Source: Halorubrum sp. F4
GTDB taxonomy: Archaea; Halobacteriota; Halobacteria; Halobacteriales; Haloferacaceae
Assembly (NCBI RefSeq): GCF_027257195.1
Contig: NZ_JAPDFS010000001.1
Location: forward strand, 321,246 to 385,245
Length of the DNA stretch: 64,000 nucleotides
Reading direction: 5' to 3'
The notes below the pieces were generated by a model. That model made no database searches, was not told the DNA's origin, and worked only from the letters and a program-made list of their open reading frames with translations. Position numbers and translations under genes: made by a program. Below, in pieces: positions 1-9,556 of the stretch (position 1 is the first letter of the stretch; every line of letters begins with the position of its first letter).

Positions 1-2646
1 CTCCGTGAGCTTCGGGTCCGCCCGGAACGCGGTGCGGGCGACCCGGTCGACGTGACCCTGTGGGGCGACTGGACGGAGACGGCCGAGCACGCCGAGCCCG
101 GCATGGAGCTGCTCGTCGTCGACGCCGAGGAGGACGACTACGGCGGGGAGACGGGGTACGCGACCACGGGCGACTCGTGGGTCGTGCTCGAGCCGGACTT
201 CCTCGTCGACGTGACCGGGATCCGGTCGTGGGTCCAGTGTCCGCGGATGTACTACCTCAACAAGCTCTCCGGGATCCCGCTCAACTACCCGGTCGTCAAG
301 GGGACGATCGTCCACGAGGTGTTCGGCGACCTGCTCCGCGGGATGGACCTCGAGGAGTCCGTGCGCGACCGCGTCGAGGAGGCGGGACTCGAACTCGGAT
401 TGTTGGGGTACGAGACCGCGGAGGTCGAGGACGAGGTCCGGCGCAACGCGGCCGCGATCGAGGGCTGGCTCGCGCAGGGTACGCTGACCGACGAGGACAC
501 CTGGCGGTCGGAGTTCACGCTCCTCTCGCCGAGGTTCGGGCTGAAGGGGCGCGCCGATGCGCTCCGACGCGGGACTCCCGTGGAGCTCAAGACGGGAAAG
601 AACACGAACCGCGAGCCGCGGTTCCAGGACAAGATCCAGGCGGCCTGTTACGCCCTCATGCTCGACGAGCGCGGGGTCGACCCCGACATCGGAACCCTGC
701 TGTACACGAAGAACACCGCCCTCGACCGCAACGAGGAGATCGGCGACCTCGCGCCGGCCAAGGAGTTCACCGTCGGCGACGGCCTGTTGAAGTTCGTCGT
801 TCGCGAGCGCAACGCGCTCGCCGCGATGGAGTGGCGCGCGCTGAACGATCCCAGTGAGCGCCCGACGGTCCCCACGGGACACGAGGCCGACGCGAACTGC
901 AACTACTGTTTCGAGCAGGACACCTGTATGGTCGTCTCCGGCCGTCTCGACCAGGAGTCGAAGGCGGGGCAGGTCGGGTCGCCCGTCCCCGAGGAGGAAC
1001 GCGACTACTTCGACCGGTTCTACACGGCCATCGAGGAGGAGCGTCGCGAGACCCACGCCGAGTACCGGAAGCTCTGGGAACAGTCCCCCGAGGAACGCGC
1101 GGCCGACGACCGCGCCCTGATCGACCTCGAGCCCGTCTCGCGGACCGAGATCGACGACAACCGCTGGGAGCTCCGGGCGAGGAAACCGGACGACGCGGTC
1201 TCGAAGCTGCGCGAGGGCGACGTGGCGCTCGCGAGCGACGGCGACCCCGTAACCGGCCACGCGGAGCTCGGCCGGATCCGCGAGTTGGGGGACGAGATCG
1301 TCGTCGAGACCGACGAGCCGGTCGACCTCCGGCGGCTCGACGTCTACCCCTCGGAGATCTCCGTCGACCGCATGCTCACCGCCCTCCACGACGCGGTGTT
1401 GAAGGGCGACGAGCGTCGGAAGGACGTGATCTTCGGTCGTCGGGAGCCGGCGTTCCGGGATCCGTCGAACCGGCCGGCCGGAACTCCAGGATCCGACGGT
1501 CCTGACGCTCCCGACGCCTACATCGACAACAACGCGGCCCAGAACGAGGCGGTCGAACTCGCCGTCGACGCGGAGGACTGCGCGCTGATCCACGGCCCGC
1601 CGGGGACGGGCAAGACGTACACCATCGCGCGGACGATCCGCGCGCTCGTCGCGGAGGGGAACCGGGTGTTGCTCGCGGCATTTACGAACCGCGCCGTCGA
1701 CAACGCCCTCGAGGCGCTTCGCGACCAGGGGTTCGGAGACGTCCTCCGCGTCGGCTCGGAGACCGGCGTTCGCGCCGACATGCAGGACGTGCGGCTGATC
1801 GAGCGCGGCGATCCGAACCGGAAGGCGGCGGAGCTTCGGGACGCGCCCGTCGTCGCTGCGACCACTGCGGCCTGCGGCTCCCGCGTCATGCGCGAGTGCG
1901 AGTTCGACGTGGCGCTCGTCGACGAGGCCTCCCAGCTCACGGAGCCGAGCACGCACGCCGCGATCAACTTGGCCGACCGGTTCGTGCTCGTCGGCGACCA
2001 CGAGCAGCTCCCGCCGGTCGTGCGGGCGGAGAACGACCTGAAGACCTCCCTCTTTCAGCGGCTCATCGAGACGTACCCGGACGCGAGCGTCATGCTCGAC
2101 CGCCAGTACCGGATGAGCCAGCGGATCCAGGCGTTCGCGTCCGCGGAGTTCTACGACGGCGCGTTGCGTCCCGCGACTCCCGAAGTGGCCGGCCAGCGAC
2201 TGAGCGATCTCGGCGTGGACCCCGACGCGCTCGCGCCCGAACTGACCGGCGGCGTGGGGTTCGTCGACCCCGACGGCGAGCGCGACGGCAACCGAAACGT
2301 CCGGGAGGCCGAGCGCGTCGCCGGGATCGTCGACGCCTACCTCGCCGCCGGCGTCGACCCGGACGACATCGGCGTCATCGCCCCGTTCCGAGCGCAGGTC
2401 GCGGAGATCGGCCGGCGGACCGACGTGACCGTCGACACCGTCGACCGGTTCCAGGGCTCCTCGAAGGAGGTGATCGTGGTCTCGTTCGTCGCGACCGGCG
2501 ACCTCGACGGCCCGATCTTCGAGGACCACCGTCGGGTGAACGTCGCGCTCACCCGCGCGAAAAAGCAGCTGACGCTCGTCGGTGACGCCGAGGCGCTCGC
2601 CTCCGATCCCTTCTACGGACGGATGCTCGAGTGGGCGCGTCGGTAG
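1..2646 (+). CDS. Dna2-like Cas4-nuclease/SF1 helicase fusion (5' partial)
   Basis: The frame is open from base 1, so the true start lies upstream; the in-frame GTG at 52 is only the first start codon inside the window. The first residues look like the end of an OB-fold-like domain. A Cas4/RecB-type nuclease domain follows: a Cys in WVQCPRMYYL, the D...ExK core (RADALRRG, then ELKTGK) and a CNYCFEQDTC cluster that would complete an Fe-S site. The C-terminal half is an SF1 helicase with Walker A GPPGTGKT, DEASQL, GDHEQLPPV, RQYRM, DRFQGSSKEV and NVALTRAKK. Such fusions process DNA flaps and broken ends in replication or repair. The family call is firm; the in vivo role is inferred. Confidence 0.9.
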   Translation, partial: LRELRVRPERGAGDPVDVTLWGDWTETAEHAEPGMELLVVDAEEDDYGGETGYATTGDSWVVLEPDFLVDVTGIRSWVQCPRMYYLNKLSGIPLNYPVVKGTIVHEVFGDLLRGMDLEESVRDRVEEAGLELGLLGYETAEVEDEVRRNAAAIEGWLAQGTLTDEDTWRSEFTLLSPRFGLKGRADALRRGTPVELKTGKNTNREPRFQDKIQAACYALMLDERGVDPDIGTLLYTKNTALDRNEEIGDLAPAKEFTVGDGLLKFVVRERNALAAMEWRALNDPSERPTVPTGHEADANCNYCFEQDTCMVVSGRLDQESKAGQVGSPVPEEERDYFDRFYTAIEEERRETHAEYRKLWEQSPEERAADDRALIDLEPVSRTEIDDNRWELRARKPDDAVSKLREGDVALASDGDPVTGHAELGRIRELGDEIVVETDEPVDLRRLDVYPSEISVDRMLTALHDAVLKGDERRKDVIFGRREPAFRDPSNRPAGTPGSDGPDAPDAYIDNNAAQNEAVELAVDAEDCALIHGPPGTGKTYTIARTIRALVAEGNRVLLAAFTNRAVDNALEALRDQGFGDVLRVGSETGVRADMQDVRLIERGDPNRKAAELRDAPVVAATTAACGSRVMRECEFDVALVDEASQLTEPSTHAAINLADRFVLVGDHEQLPPVVRAENDLKTSLFQRLIETYPDASVMLDRQYRMSQRIQAFASAEFYDGALRPATPEVAGQRLSDLGVDPDALAPELTGGVGFVDPDGERDGNRNVREAERVAGIVDAYLAAGVDPDDIGVIAPFRAQVAEIGRRTDVTVDTVDRFQGSSKEVIVVSFVATGDLDGPIFEDHRRVNVALTRAKKQLTLVGDAEALASDPFYGRMLEWARR

Positions 2647-2667
2647 GGTACTCGGGAGGATATTAGG

Positions 2668-3738
2668 TCACAACACCGCTTCGAGCGCGTCCATCGTCTC
2701 CTCCACGCGCTCGACGCGCGCGGCGTGGCCCATGTGCCCGACGCGCAACACGTCGTCGGCGAGATCGCCGAGGCCGGTCGCGACGATCACGTCGTGGTCC
2801 TCGCGGAGCCGGCACTGAAGCGTTCCCGCCCGACCCGGGACCTCGAAGGCCGTCACCGTCGGCGACGCGTGCTCGGGGTCCGAAAACGGCTCGAGCCCGA
2901 GCTCCGAACCGCGCTCTCGACAGCGCGTCGCGGCGGTCTCGTGGCGAGCGTGGACGTCGTCGACACCCTCCTCGAGCAGCAGCGAGAGGGCCTCCGACAG
3001 CGCCACGACGTTCGTCGTGAGGTGGGTGTAGGGAAAGCCATCGTCCGTGTCGCGCCACGGGAGGAAGTTCGTGTACAGCGAGTGCGGGTCGCGCGCCTCC
3101 ATCGCCGCCCACGCGCGGTCGCTGATCGCGGCGGTCGTGAGCCCCGGGGGCGCGCTGAAACACTTCTGGGAGGCCCCCAGACAGACGTCGATCCGCTCCG
3201 TGGGGACGGGCGTGCCGCCGAGCGAGGAGACGGCGTCGACGACCGTGAGGATCTCGCCATCGGCCGCCTCGAGCCGGTCGAGCGCGGGATCGAGGTCGTT
3301 GAGCGTTCCCGTCGGCGTCTCGCAGTGGACCATCGTCGCGAGGTCGAAGTCGGCGTCGTCGTCCGCGAGTGCGGCCTCCAGGTCGTCGAGCGGGAGCGGC
3401 TCGTCGTAGGGGGCGTCGACCACGGTCGCCTCGCCGCCGTACGACTCGACGAAGTCGGCGAAGCCGTCGCCGTAGAGGCCGTTCGACAGACATAGGACCT
3501 CGGTGCCGGGCTCGACGAGGGAGGCGACCGCGGCCTCCAGCCCCAGGATCCCCTCGCCGCCGGGGACGACGACGTCGTGCGAGTCGGCGTCGTCGACCCC
3601 GTACACCGCCGCCAGCCGGTCGACGAGGTCGGCGTAGATTCCCTGAAACGCGGGGTCCACGTCGGGGTTGATCAGCTCGCGGCTCATCGCGTCGCGGACG
3701 GACTCTGGGACCGCGGTCGGTCCCGGCGTCATGAGCAT
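2668..3738 (-). CDS. Class V aminotransferase (alanine/serine-glyoxylate or pyruvate type)
   Basis: PLP enzyme of 356 residues in the small class V aminotransferase family (alanine-glyoxylate, serine-pyruvate). The TPGPTAVP N-terminus is diagnostic, as are the VDAVSS segment (Asp168, contact to the PLP ring nitrogen) and the Schiff-base lysine in GASQKCFSAPPG (Lys192). The length fits a complete enzyme. Two starts are possible, MLMTPGP or MTPGP two codons later. It converges on the helicase gene and its stop lies 21 bp from that gene's stop. The exact amino donor and acceptor cannot be read from sequence. Confidence 0.9.
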   Translation of the reverse strand: MLMTPGPTAVPESVRDAMSRELINPDVDPAFQGIYADLVDRLAAVYGVDDADSHDVVVPGGEGILGLEAAVASLVEPGTEVLCLSNGLYGDGFADFVESYGGEATVVDAPYDEPLPLDDLEAALADDDADFDLATMVHCETPTGTLNDLDPALDRLEAADGEILTVVDAVSSLGGTPVPTERIDVCLGASQKCFSAPPGLTTAAISDRAWAAMEARDPHSLYTNFLPWRDTDDGFPYTHLTTNVVALSEALSLLLEEGVDDVHARHETAATRCRERGSELGLEPFSDPEHASPTVTAFEVPGRAGTLQCRLREDHDVIVATGLGDLADDVLRVGHMGHAARVERVEETMDALEAVL

Positions 3739-3868
3739 ACGTCGTCACTCGTGGCCGTCGGGATAAACGCCCCGGCGGAAACGGGACCGAACGGATGCGG
3801 GGGGAGCGCCGCTCTCACGGCGTGGATCTCGCCGAAAGCCAAAAGCCGGTCGCTCACGGAGAGAACCC

Positions 3869-4750
3869 ATGAACGAGCCCGGTACCGAGGGCGTGCTGTT
3901 GGACCAGGAGACGCTCCACGATCGGCTCGAGGACGCCCCCGGCTGGCTCGCGGAGCACTACCGCACGTTCCGCGAGTCCATGCTCGGCGAGCGCGACGGG
4001 TCGCCGTTCCCGTGTTACTTCGGGATCGAGGTCGAACGCGAGGGGGACTTACTGTACGCGGCGTGTGAGTCAACGAGCGATCCCGCCGCGCTCCTCCGAC
4101 TCCGCGACGTCCTCTACGAGTACCTCGAGACGTACCCCGACCACGCGGAGCGGGCGCCGCTCGCGGTGTTCTTCGCTCCCCACGAGGACGACGCCACCGA
4201 GGCCGACTACCACGAGGCGCTCTGGCACGTCCTCGAGTTCCTCCACGTCCACGACCCGGAACCCTGGCCCGAGGGGATCCCGACCGATCCCGACGACCCG
4301 TACTGGGAGTTCTGTTTCGGCGGCGAGCCGCTGTTTCCGACCTCGAGAGCGCCCTTCTACGACGAACGAATGAGCCGCTACTCGCCGGTCGGGCTGGAGA
4401 TAACCTTCCAGCCGCGGGCGGTCTTCGAGGGGATCACGGCGGACACCGAGGCCGGCGAGCGCGCCCGCGAGACGATCCGGTCCCGGATGGAGGCGTACGA
4501 CGGGGTCTGCCCGCACGCCGACCTCGGCGATTGGGGCGCGGAGGGCGACCGCGAGTGGAGACAGTACCTCTTCCGCGAGGACGACGCGGAGAGCCCCGAC
4601 GAGTGCCCGCTGAGACCCACTCGGGAGCACCCGAAGGCCCACGAGGAACTGCTCGAACGCGGTGCATGGCGTCGGTTTTCGGATGCGAGCGCCGGTTCCG
4701 ACGACGGCGAGGGGTCGACGACGACCGTCCTGGGGATCGGCGATGACTGA
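3869..4750 (+). CDS. YqcI/YcgG family protein
   Basis: Cytoplasmic protein of 293 residues resembling the YqcI/YcgG family, whose biochemical function is unknown. Visible family features are FPCYFGIE near residue 49, the [14 protein letters not shown] block, and [15 protein letters not shown]. The last 30 residues are low-complexity Ser/Asp/Gly. It overlaps the next gene by 8 bp (4743-4750), so the two are probably co-transcribed and translationally coupled. I see no membrane segment or cofactor motif. The family assignment is from recalled motifs. Confidence 0.75.
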   Translation: MNEPGTEGVLLDQETLHDRLEDAPGWLAEHYRTFRESMLGERDGSPFPCYFGIEVEREGDLLYAACESTSDPAALLRLRDVLYEYLETYPDHAERAPLAVFFAPHEDDATEADYHEALWHVLEFLHVHDPEPWPEGIPTDPDDPYWEFCFGGEPLFPTSRAPFYDERMSRYSPVGLEITFQPRAVFEGITADTEAGERARETIRSRMEAYDGVCPHADLGDWGAEGDREWRQYLFREDDAESPDECPLRPTREHPKAHEELLERGAWRRFSDASAGSDDGEGSTTTVLGIGDD

Positions 4751-5321
4751 TCCCGTCGGCTCGGAGGACGCCATCTCACCCCCCGACGATGCCGTCCTAC
4801 TCCTCATCGACTTCCAGACGGGATTCGACGAACCCGGGTGGGGCGAGCGAAACAATCCGGACGCCGAGGCGGTCGCGGCCGGCCTGCTCTCGCGCTGGCG
4901 CGACGCCGACCGTCCGATCGTACACGTCCGACACGCCTCGACCGAGCCCGAGTCCCCGCTCCGGCGCGACGCGCCGGGGTTCGCCTGGAAGGCCGAGACC
5001 GCCCCGGCCGACGGCGAGGCGACCTTCGAGAAGTCGGTCAACGGCGCGTTCCTCGGGACCGACCTCGACGACTGGCTACGTGAACACGGTCACGACGCCC
5101 TCGTCGTCTGCGGGCTCACCACCGACCACTGCGTCTCGACGACCGTCCGGATGGCGGAGAACCGCGGGTACGACGTGTACCTCGTCGCCGACGCGACCGC
5201 GACTCACGAACGCGAGGGACACGACGGGGAACGGATCGACCCGGAGACCTCCCACCGGGTCGCGCTCGCGCACCTCTCCGACGAGTTCGCGACGGTTATC
5301 GACGCAGCCGATCTCGGGTGA
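4743..5321 (+). CDS. Isochorismatase-family cysteine hydrolase
   Basis: Alpha/beta hydrolase of the isochorismatase/nicotinamidase superfamily, 192 residues. The triad is visible: Asp in LLIDFQTGF, Lys in [10 protein letters not shown], and the nucleophilic Cys in [11 protein letters not shown] preceded by the usual cis-peptide region. The ATG at 4743 is preferred because it gives the normal N-terminus and overlaps the stop of the upstream YqcI-like gene. An in-frame ATG at 4662 would add an Arg-rich segment unlike the family. The substrate (nicotinamide, isochorismate, N-carbamoyl compound) cannot be fixed. Confidence 0.87.
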   Translation: MTDPVGSEDAISPPDDAVLLLIDFQTGFDEPGWGERNNPDAEAVAAGLLSRWRDADRPIVHVRHASTEPESPLRRDAPGFAWKAETAPADGEATFEKSVNGAFLGTDLDDWLREHGHDALVVCGLTTDHCVSTTVRMAENRGYDVYLVADATATHEREGHDGERIDPETSHRVALAHLSDEFATVIDAADLG

Positions 5322-5370
5322 AGGCGGCCGCCGTCGCTCGACCGCCACCGGGTCCGGAGGCGTCTCGACT

Positions 5371-6561
5371 TCAGAGGTGTCGTAACCCCTGCTCCAGGTC
5401 GGCGATCAGGTCGTCGGCGCTCTCGGTACCGATCGGTGCCCGGATCAGCGAGTCCCTGATACCGGACGCCAGCCGCTCCTCCTCCGGCACGTACGAGGCC
5501 GACATGCTGGCCGGGTGTTCGATCAGCGACTCGACGCTACCCAGACTGACGGCCAGGGTGAAGAGGTCGAGCGACTCGACGAACGCCCTCGCCTCCGCGG
5601 CCCCGCCGGCGATCTCGAAGGAGACGACGCCGCCGAAGCCGTCCATCTGGCGTGCGGCGAGCTCGTGTTGGGGATGGGCGTCGAGACCCGGGTAGTGGAC
5701 CGCGGTGACGTTCCCGTGTTCCGAGAGGTATCCCGCGACGCGCTTCGCGTTCGCCTCGTGTTGACGCATCCGGAGCGGGAGGGTCTTGCTCCCGCGGAGG
5801 ACGAGGTAACAGTCGAACGGCGGCATCGTCGCGCCGAGGGCGTACTCCTGGACGAACCGAACCCGTTCGGCGAGGGCGTCGTCGTTCGTCACGACCGCGC
5901 CGCCGATCGAGTCGGTGTGGCCGTTGAGATACTTCGTCGTGCTGTGGACCGAGACGTCCGCACCCAGCGAGAGCGGCCGCTGGAAGTACGGCGTGGCGAA
6001 GGTGTTGTCCACGGCCAGGAGGACGTCGTGTCGGTCGGCGATCCCGGCGATGGCCCCGATGTCGCACAGCTTTAGAAGTGGATTCGTCGGCGACTCCATC
6101 CAGAACAGCGTCGTCTCGGGGGTGACCGCGGCGGCGACGGCGTCCGCATCGGTCGCGTCGACGTACTCGACGCTCACGTCGAAGTGCTCGGCGAGGTAGT
6201 CGTCGAAGAACACCTTCGTTCCGCCGTAGACCCCGTCGAACGCCACGACGTGGTCGCCCGAGTCCAGCATGCTCAGACACGTCGTCGAGATGGCGGCCAT
6301 GCCGGAGGCGAACGTCATCGCGTGGTCAGCATCGCTCAGCGTCGCCACGCGACGCTCGAGCGCCGCACGGGTCGGGTTCCCCAGCCGGGAGTACTTGTAC
6401 CCGTGGCTCGGGTCGCCGGCCTCGTCCATCGCGAACGTCGACGACAGGTGGATCGGAGACACGAGGTCCCCGGTCCCGCCGGGGCCGAGGTCGGGTTCCT
6501 CGCCGGCGTGGATCGCTTTCGTCTCGAAGGCGTCGTTCGAACGCTCCGGAGGATCGTTCAT
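5371..6561 (-). CDS. Cys/Met metabolism PLP-dependent enzyme (cystathionine gamma-synthase/lyase type)
   Basis: 396-residue enzyme of the cystathionine gamma-synthase/gamma-lyase family. It shows the N-terminal FETKAIHAG and the substrate/PLP loop YKYSRLGNPT near residue 56. FASGMAA, WMESPTNPLLK and the PLP lysine in SVHSTTKYLNGH (Lys210) follow. The frame extends upstream with Arg/Pro-rich non-family sequence, so the ATG at 6561 is chosen. A TATA-like element 24-32 nt upstream supports it and implies a leaderless mRNA. Whether it works in trans-sulfuration or as a methionine/homocysteine lyase cannot be told; no partner is adjacent. Confidence 0.9.
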   Translation of the reverse strand: MNDPPERSNDAFETKAIHAGEEPDLGPGGTGDLVSPIHLSSTFAMDEAGDPSHGYKYSRLGNPTRAALERRVATLSDADHAMTFASGMAAISTTCLSMLDSGDHVVAFDGVYGGTKVFFDDYLAEHFDVSVEYVDATDADAVAAAVTPETTLFWMESPTNPLLKLCDIGAIAGIADRHDVLLAVDNTFATPYFQRPLSLGADVSVHSTTKYLNGHTDSIGGAVVTNDDALAERVRFVQEYALGATMPPFDCYLVLRGSKTLPLRMRQHEANAKRVAGYLSEHGNVTAVHYPGLDAHPQHELAARQMDGFGGVVSFEIAGGAAEARAFVESLDLFTLAVSLGSVESLIEHPASMSASYVPEEERLASGIRDSLIRAPIGTESADDLIADLEQGLRHL

Positions 6562-6584
6562 ACGTCCCAACCGTGGAGAGGTCG

Positions 6585-6593
6585 CATATAGGT
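6585..6593 (-). promoter_or_regulatory. TATA-like box of the Cys/Met PLP gene
   Basis: On the minus strand the sequence reads CCTATATGC, 24-32 nt before the ATG at 6561. This is the spacing expected for a leaderless haloarchaeal transcript. The rest of 6562-6798 is GC-rich and shows no gene. Confidence 0.55.
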
Positions 6594-6798
6594 TCTCCCG
6601 CTGTCGCCGGAGGGGCGTTCGGACGGACGGTCCCCGTCCGAGACGAACTCGTTTTCGGGGACGGGATCGTCGTCGGCTTTTCCGGGACGGGATCGCCGGC
6701 GGCGACGGACGCGCCGCGCGCGTCACGGTGTGGCGGTTCGATAGCTCCGACCCCGGTCGACCCGCACGTTTTTCTCCCTACCCTCCCGAGGGATCGGT

Positions 6799-7761
6799 AT
6801 GCAACGCGGCCGGCGGAAACCGGACTGGCTGAAGTCGCGTCCCCCCTCCGGCAGCCGGTTCACGGAGATCAAGGAGACGCTCCGCGACCGTGACCTCCAC
6901 ACCGTCTGTGAGGAGGCCAACTGCCCGAACATGGGCGAGTGTTGGTCCGGGGGCGCGAACGCAGCCGAGGGTGGCGCGAACGGACCGGGCACGGCGACGT
7001 TCATGCTCATGGGCGACCGCTGCTCACGCGGGTGTAACTTCTGTGACGTCGAGACCGGCGGGATGGAGCCGCTGGACCCCGACGAACCCGAGAACGTCGC
7101 CGACGCGGTCGCGGAGATCGGACTGGAGTACGTCGTCCTCACGTCCGTCGACCGCGACGACCTCGCCGACGGCGGCTCCGCGCACTTCGCCGAGACCATC
7201 CGCGCGATCAAGCGTCGCGATCCGGGGATCCTCGTCGAGACGCTGATCCCCGATTTCGGTGGCGACCCGGACGCGATCGACCGGATCATCGAGGCCGGTC
7301 CCGACGTGATCGCCCACAACGTGGAGACGGTCGAGCGCCTCCAGTGGCCGGTTCGCGACCGACGAGCGAACTACGAGCAGTCGCTCGCCGTGCTCGACCG
7401 GGTCGACCACGAGTCCGAGATCCACACGAAGACGAGCCTCATGCTCGGCGTCGGCGAGTACGACCACGAGGTGTACCGGACGCTCGGCGACCTCCGCGAG
7501 GTCGGCGTCGACGTCGTCACCTTCGGACAGTACCTCCAGCCGTCACGGTCGCACCTCGACGTCTTCGAGTACGTCCATCCGGACGTCTTCGAGACGTGGC
7601 GCGAGGTGGCCGAGACGGAGTTCGACTTCCTCTACTGTGCCTCCGGGCCGATGGTCCGCTCGTCGTACAAGGCCGGCGAGCTGTTCGTCGACGCGCTCGT
7701 GCGCGAGGGACGTTCCGCCGAGGACGCCAGGCGACGAGCACGGGCGGCCGGCGGCGATTGA
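6799..7761 (+). CDS. lipA: Lipoyl synthase
   Basis: Radical SAM enzyme of 320 residues that inserts two sulfurs into protein-bound octanoyl groups to make lipoate for 2-oxoacid dehydrogenases and the glycine cleavage system. The auxiliary-cluster cysteines are C37, C42 and C48 (CEEANCPNMGEC). The radical SAM motif is C75-x3-C79-x2-C82 (CSRGCNFC). The C-terminal RSSY that supplies the serine ligand is present. A Gly/Ala-rich stretch of about 12 residues between the two motifs is slightly longer than usual. No lipB or other lipoate gene lies nearby. Confidence 0.95.
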   Translation: MQRGRRKPDWLKSRPPSGSRFTEIKETLRDRDLHTVCEEANCPNMGECWSGGANAAEGGANGPGTATFMLMGDRCSRGCNFCDVETGGMEPLDPDEPENVADAVAEIGLEYVVLTSVDRDDLADGGSAHFAETIRAIKRRDPGILVETLIPDFGGDPDAIDRIIEAGPDVIAHNVETVERLQWPVRDRRANYEQSLAVLDRVDHESEIHTKTSLMLGVGEYDHEVYRTLGDLREVGVDVVTFGQYLQPSRSHLDVFEYVHPDVFETWREVAETEFDFLYCASGPMVRSSYKAGELFVDALVREGRSAEDARRRARAAGGD

Positions 7762-7786
7762 AGCGGGTCCGTCCCCGGTCCGTTCC

Positions 7787-9445
7787 TCAGTACCCCTGGG
7801 CGTTCCCGTCCTTTCGCGGCTCGGTGGCGGCCGAGAGGACCCCGTCCTCGTTCCGCGCGATCTGTGCGCCGCCGAACATGACCGGCGAGAGCGTCCGTAC
7901 GTCGTGATCCTTTCGGACCAGCTTGGCGGCGGCGTCGTCGTCGAAGTGGGGTTCGAGCGCCAGTTCACCGCTCTCGCGATACCGCCACCGCGGCTCGTCG
8001 AGCGCGCGCTGGAGCGGCATCCCGTAGTCGACCAGGTTCGAGACGACCTGGACGTGCCCCTGCGGCTGCATGTACCCCCCCATCACGCCGAAGGCCGCCC
8101 AGTCGTCCTCGTCGAGGCGAACGATCCCGGGAATGAGGGTGTGGAAGGGGCGCTTGCCGGGCTCTAGGCTGTTCGGGTGGTCGGGATCGAGCGAGAACGA
8201 CGATCCGCGATTCTGGAGGGCGATCCCGGTGTCGCCGGCGACGAGTCCGGACCCGAACCCGGCGAATCGCGAGTTGATGTACGAGACCACGTTCCCCTCC
8301 TCGTCGGCCACGGTGAGGAGCACGGTGTCGGCGTCCTCGGCGTTCGCGTCGGGCACGCCGAAGCTCACGTCGTGGTTCGCGGTCTCGCCGACCGCCGCGG
8401 CGCGCTTCGCCCCCCAGTCTTTGGATCCCAGCGGAGGGTGGTCCTCGTACTCGGGGTCGGTGATGTACCGGTGGCCGTCGTGGAAGGCGACCTTCAGCGC
8501 CTCCGAGAAGTAGTGGACGCGTTCCGCGGTGTCGTAGTCGTACTCGCCCGCGCCCAGCTCCTCGGCGACGTTGAGCGCCTCGAGCGCGATGAGCCCCTGG
8601 TTGTTCGGCGGCAGCTCGTACACCTCCGCGCCGTTGTAGGTGGTCGAGACCGGCTCAGGCCACTCGACCTCGAAGTCCGCGAGATCGTCGACGGTCATGA
8701 ACCCGCCGTGTGACTGGACCTCCGACGCGATCGCCTCCGCGATCTCACCCTCGTAGACGACGTCGGCGCCCTCCTCCGCGATCAGCTCCATCGATTCGCC
8801 GAGCTTGGGGAGGGTCACCCGCTGGCCGACCGACGGCGACTCCCCGTCGAAGAGGAACGCGTCGCGGGCGTTTCCGTCGGTGAAAAGCTCCTCGGCGCTC
8901 TCCCAGTAAGAGGCGATGACCTCGCTGACCGGATACCCCTCCGTCGCGTACCGGATCGCCGGGGCAAGCGCGTCGGCGAGAGTAAGCCGTCCAAGCTCCT
9001 CAACCGTCGCCTCCCAGCCTCGCGCCGTGCCGGGGACCGTGACCGCGTGTGGGCCGTAGAAGGGCATTCCGGCCTCATCGGTGTCGTCGACGGCGTACCC
9101 CCCGTCGTCGGGGTAGTACGCGGAGACGTCGTCGGTCTCCCGAAGAGAGGCTCGAACGTTCTCGATCGTCGCGTCAGCGGGCGCGCCGCCGCAGGCGCGC
9201 ATCGCGCCCACGTCGCCGTCGGCGGTCCGATACAGCGCGAACACGTCGCCACCCAGGCCGGTCGAGGTCGGCTCCACGACGTTGAGTGCGGCCGCCGTCG
9301 CCACCGCAGCGTCGAAGGCGTTGCCGCCGTTTCGCAGCGTCTCTATCCCTGCCTCGCTCGCGAGCGGCTGGCTAGTGGCGACGACGCCCCGTTGGCCGTG
9401 GACGGTCGATCGACGCGAGGTGAATCGGTCAAGGTCTGGCTCCAT
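7787..9445 (-). CDS. ggt: Gamma-glutamyltransferase (gamma-glutamyltranspeptidase)
   Basis: Ntn-hydrolase of 552 residues that cleaves or transfers gamma-glutamyl groups and matures by self-cleavage. The catalytic Thr is Thr374 in DADTVLLTVADEEGN. The large subunit has the family N-terminus (ATSQPLASEAGIETLRNGGN) and the small subunit has FAGFGSG. I see no signal peptide, so it is probably cytoplasmic, unlike most bacterial periplasmic enzymes. It is transcribed away from the DUF1028 and peptidase genes. It may recycle gamma-glutamylcysteine (gshA is at 42.2-43.3 kb) or degrade imported gamma-glutamyl peptides. Confidence 0.92.
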   Translation of the reverse strand: MEPDLDRFTSRRSTVHGQRGVVATSQPLASEAGIETLRNGGNAFDAAVATAAALNVVEPTSTGLGGDVFALYRTADGDVGAMRACGGAPADATIENVRASLRETDDVSAYYPDDGGYAVDDTDEAGMPFYGPHAVTVPGTARGWEATVEELGRLTLADALAPAIRYATEGYPVSEVIASYWESAEELFTDGNARDAFLFDGESPSVGQRVTLPKLGESMELIAEEGADVVYEGEIAEAIASEVQSHGGFMTVDDLADFEVEWPEPVSTTYNGAEVYELPPNNQGLIALEALNVAEELGAGEYDYDTAERVHYFSEALKVAFHDGHRYITDPEYEDHPPLGSKDWGAKRAAAVGETANHDVSFGVPDANAEDADTVLLTVADEEGNVVSYINSRFAGFGSGLVAGDTGIALQNRGSSFSLDPDHPNSLEPGKRPFHTLIPGIVRLDEDDWAAFGVMGGYMQPQGHVQVVSNLVDYGMPLQRALDEPRWRYRESGELALEPHFDDDAAAKLVRKDHDVRTLSPVMFGGAQIARNEDGVLSAATEPRKDGNAQGY

Positions 9446-9469
9446 ACCAGCCGTTGGCGGAGGACTGGG

Positions 9470-9477
9470 TTAAATAA
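9470..9477 (-). promoter_or_regulatory. TATA-like box of ggt
   Basis: TTATTTAA on the minus strand, 25-32 nt before the ggt ATG at 9445. It is one half of a divergent promoter pair with the DUF1028 gene inside a 111-bp intergenic region. Confidence 0.6.
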
Positions 9478-9527
9478 CTCCCCGAATTGTTCCCGGCGGC
9501 TCCGACCGGATAGTTTCGGAGTGACGG

Positions 9528-9533
9528 TTATAT
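9528..9533 (+). promoter_or_regulatory. TATA-like box of the DUF1028 gene
   Basis: TTATAT 24-29 nt before the ATG at 9557, leaderless spacing. It supports choosing 9557 over the earlier in-frame starts that run inside the ggt antisense region. Confidence 0.6.
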
Positions 9534-9556
9534 CCGCGGCCGTCACAGGGGTTCGT

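Noticed and set aside
1-2646. Possible Cas4 and hence a CRISPR locus
   Set aside because: The nuclease is fused to a Dna2-type helicase, and no repeat-spacer array or cas gene was seen.
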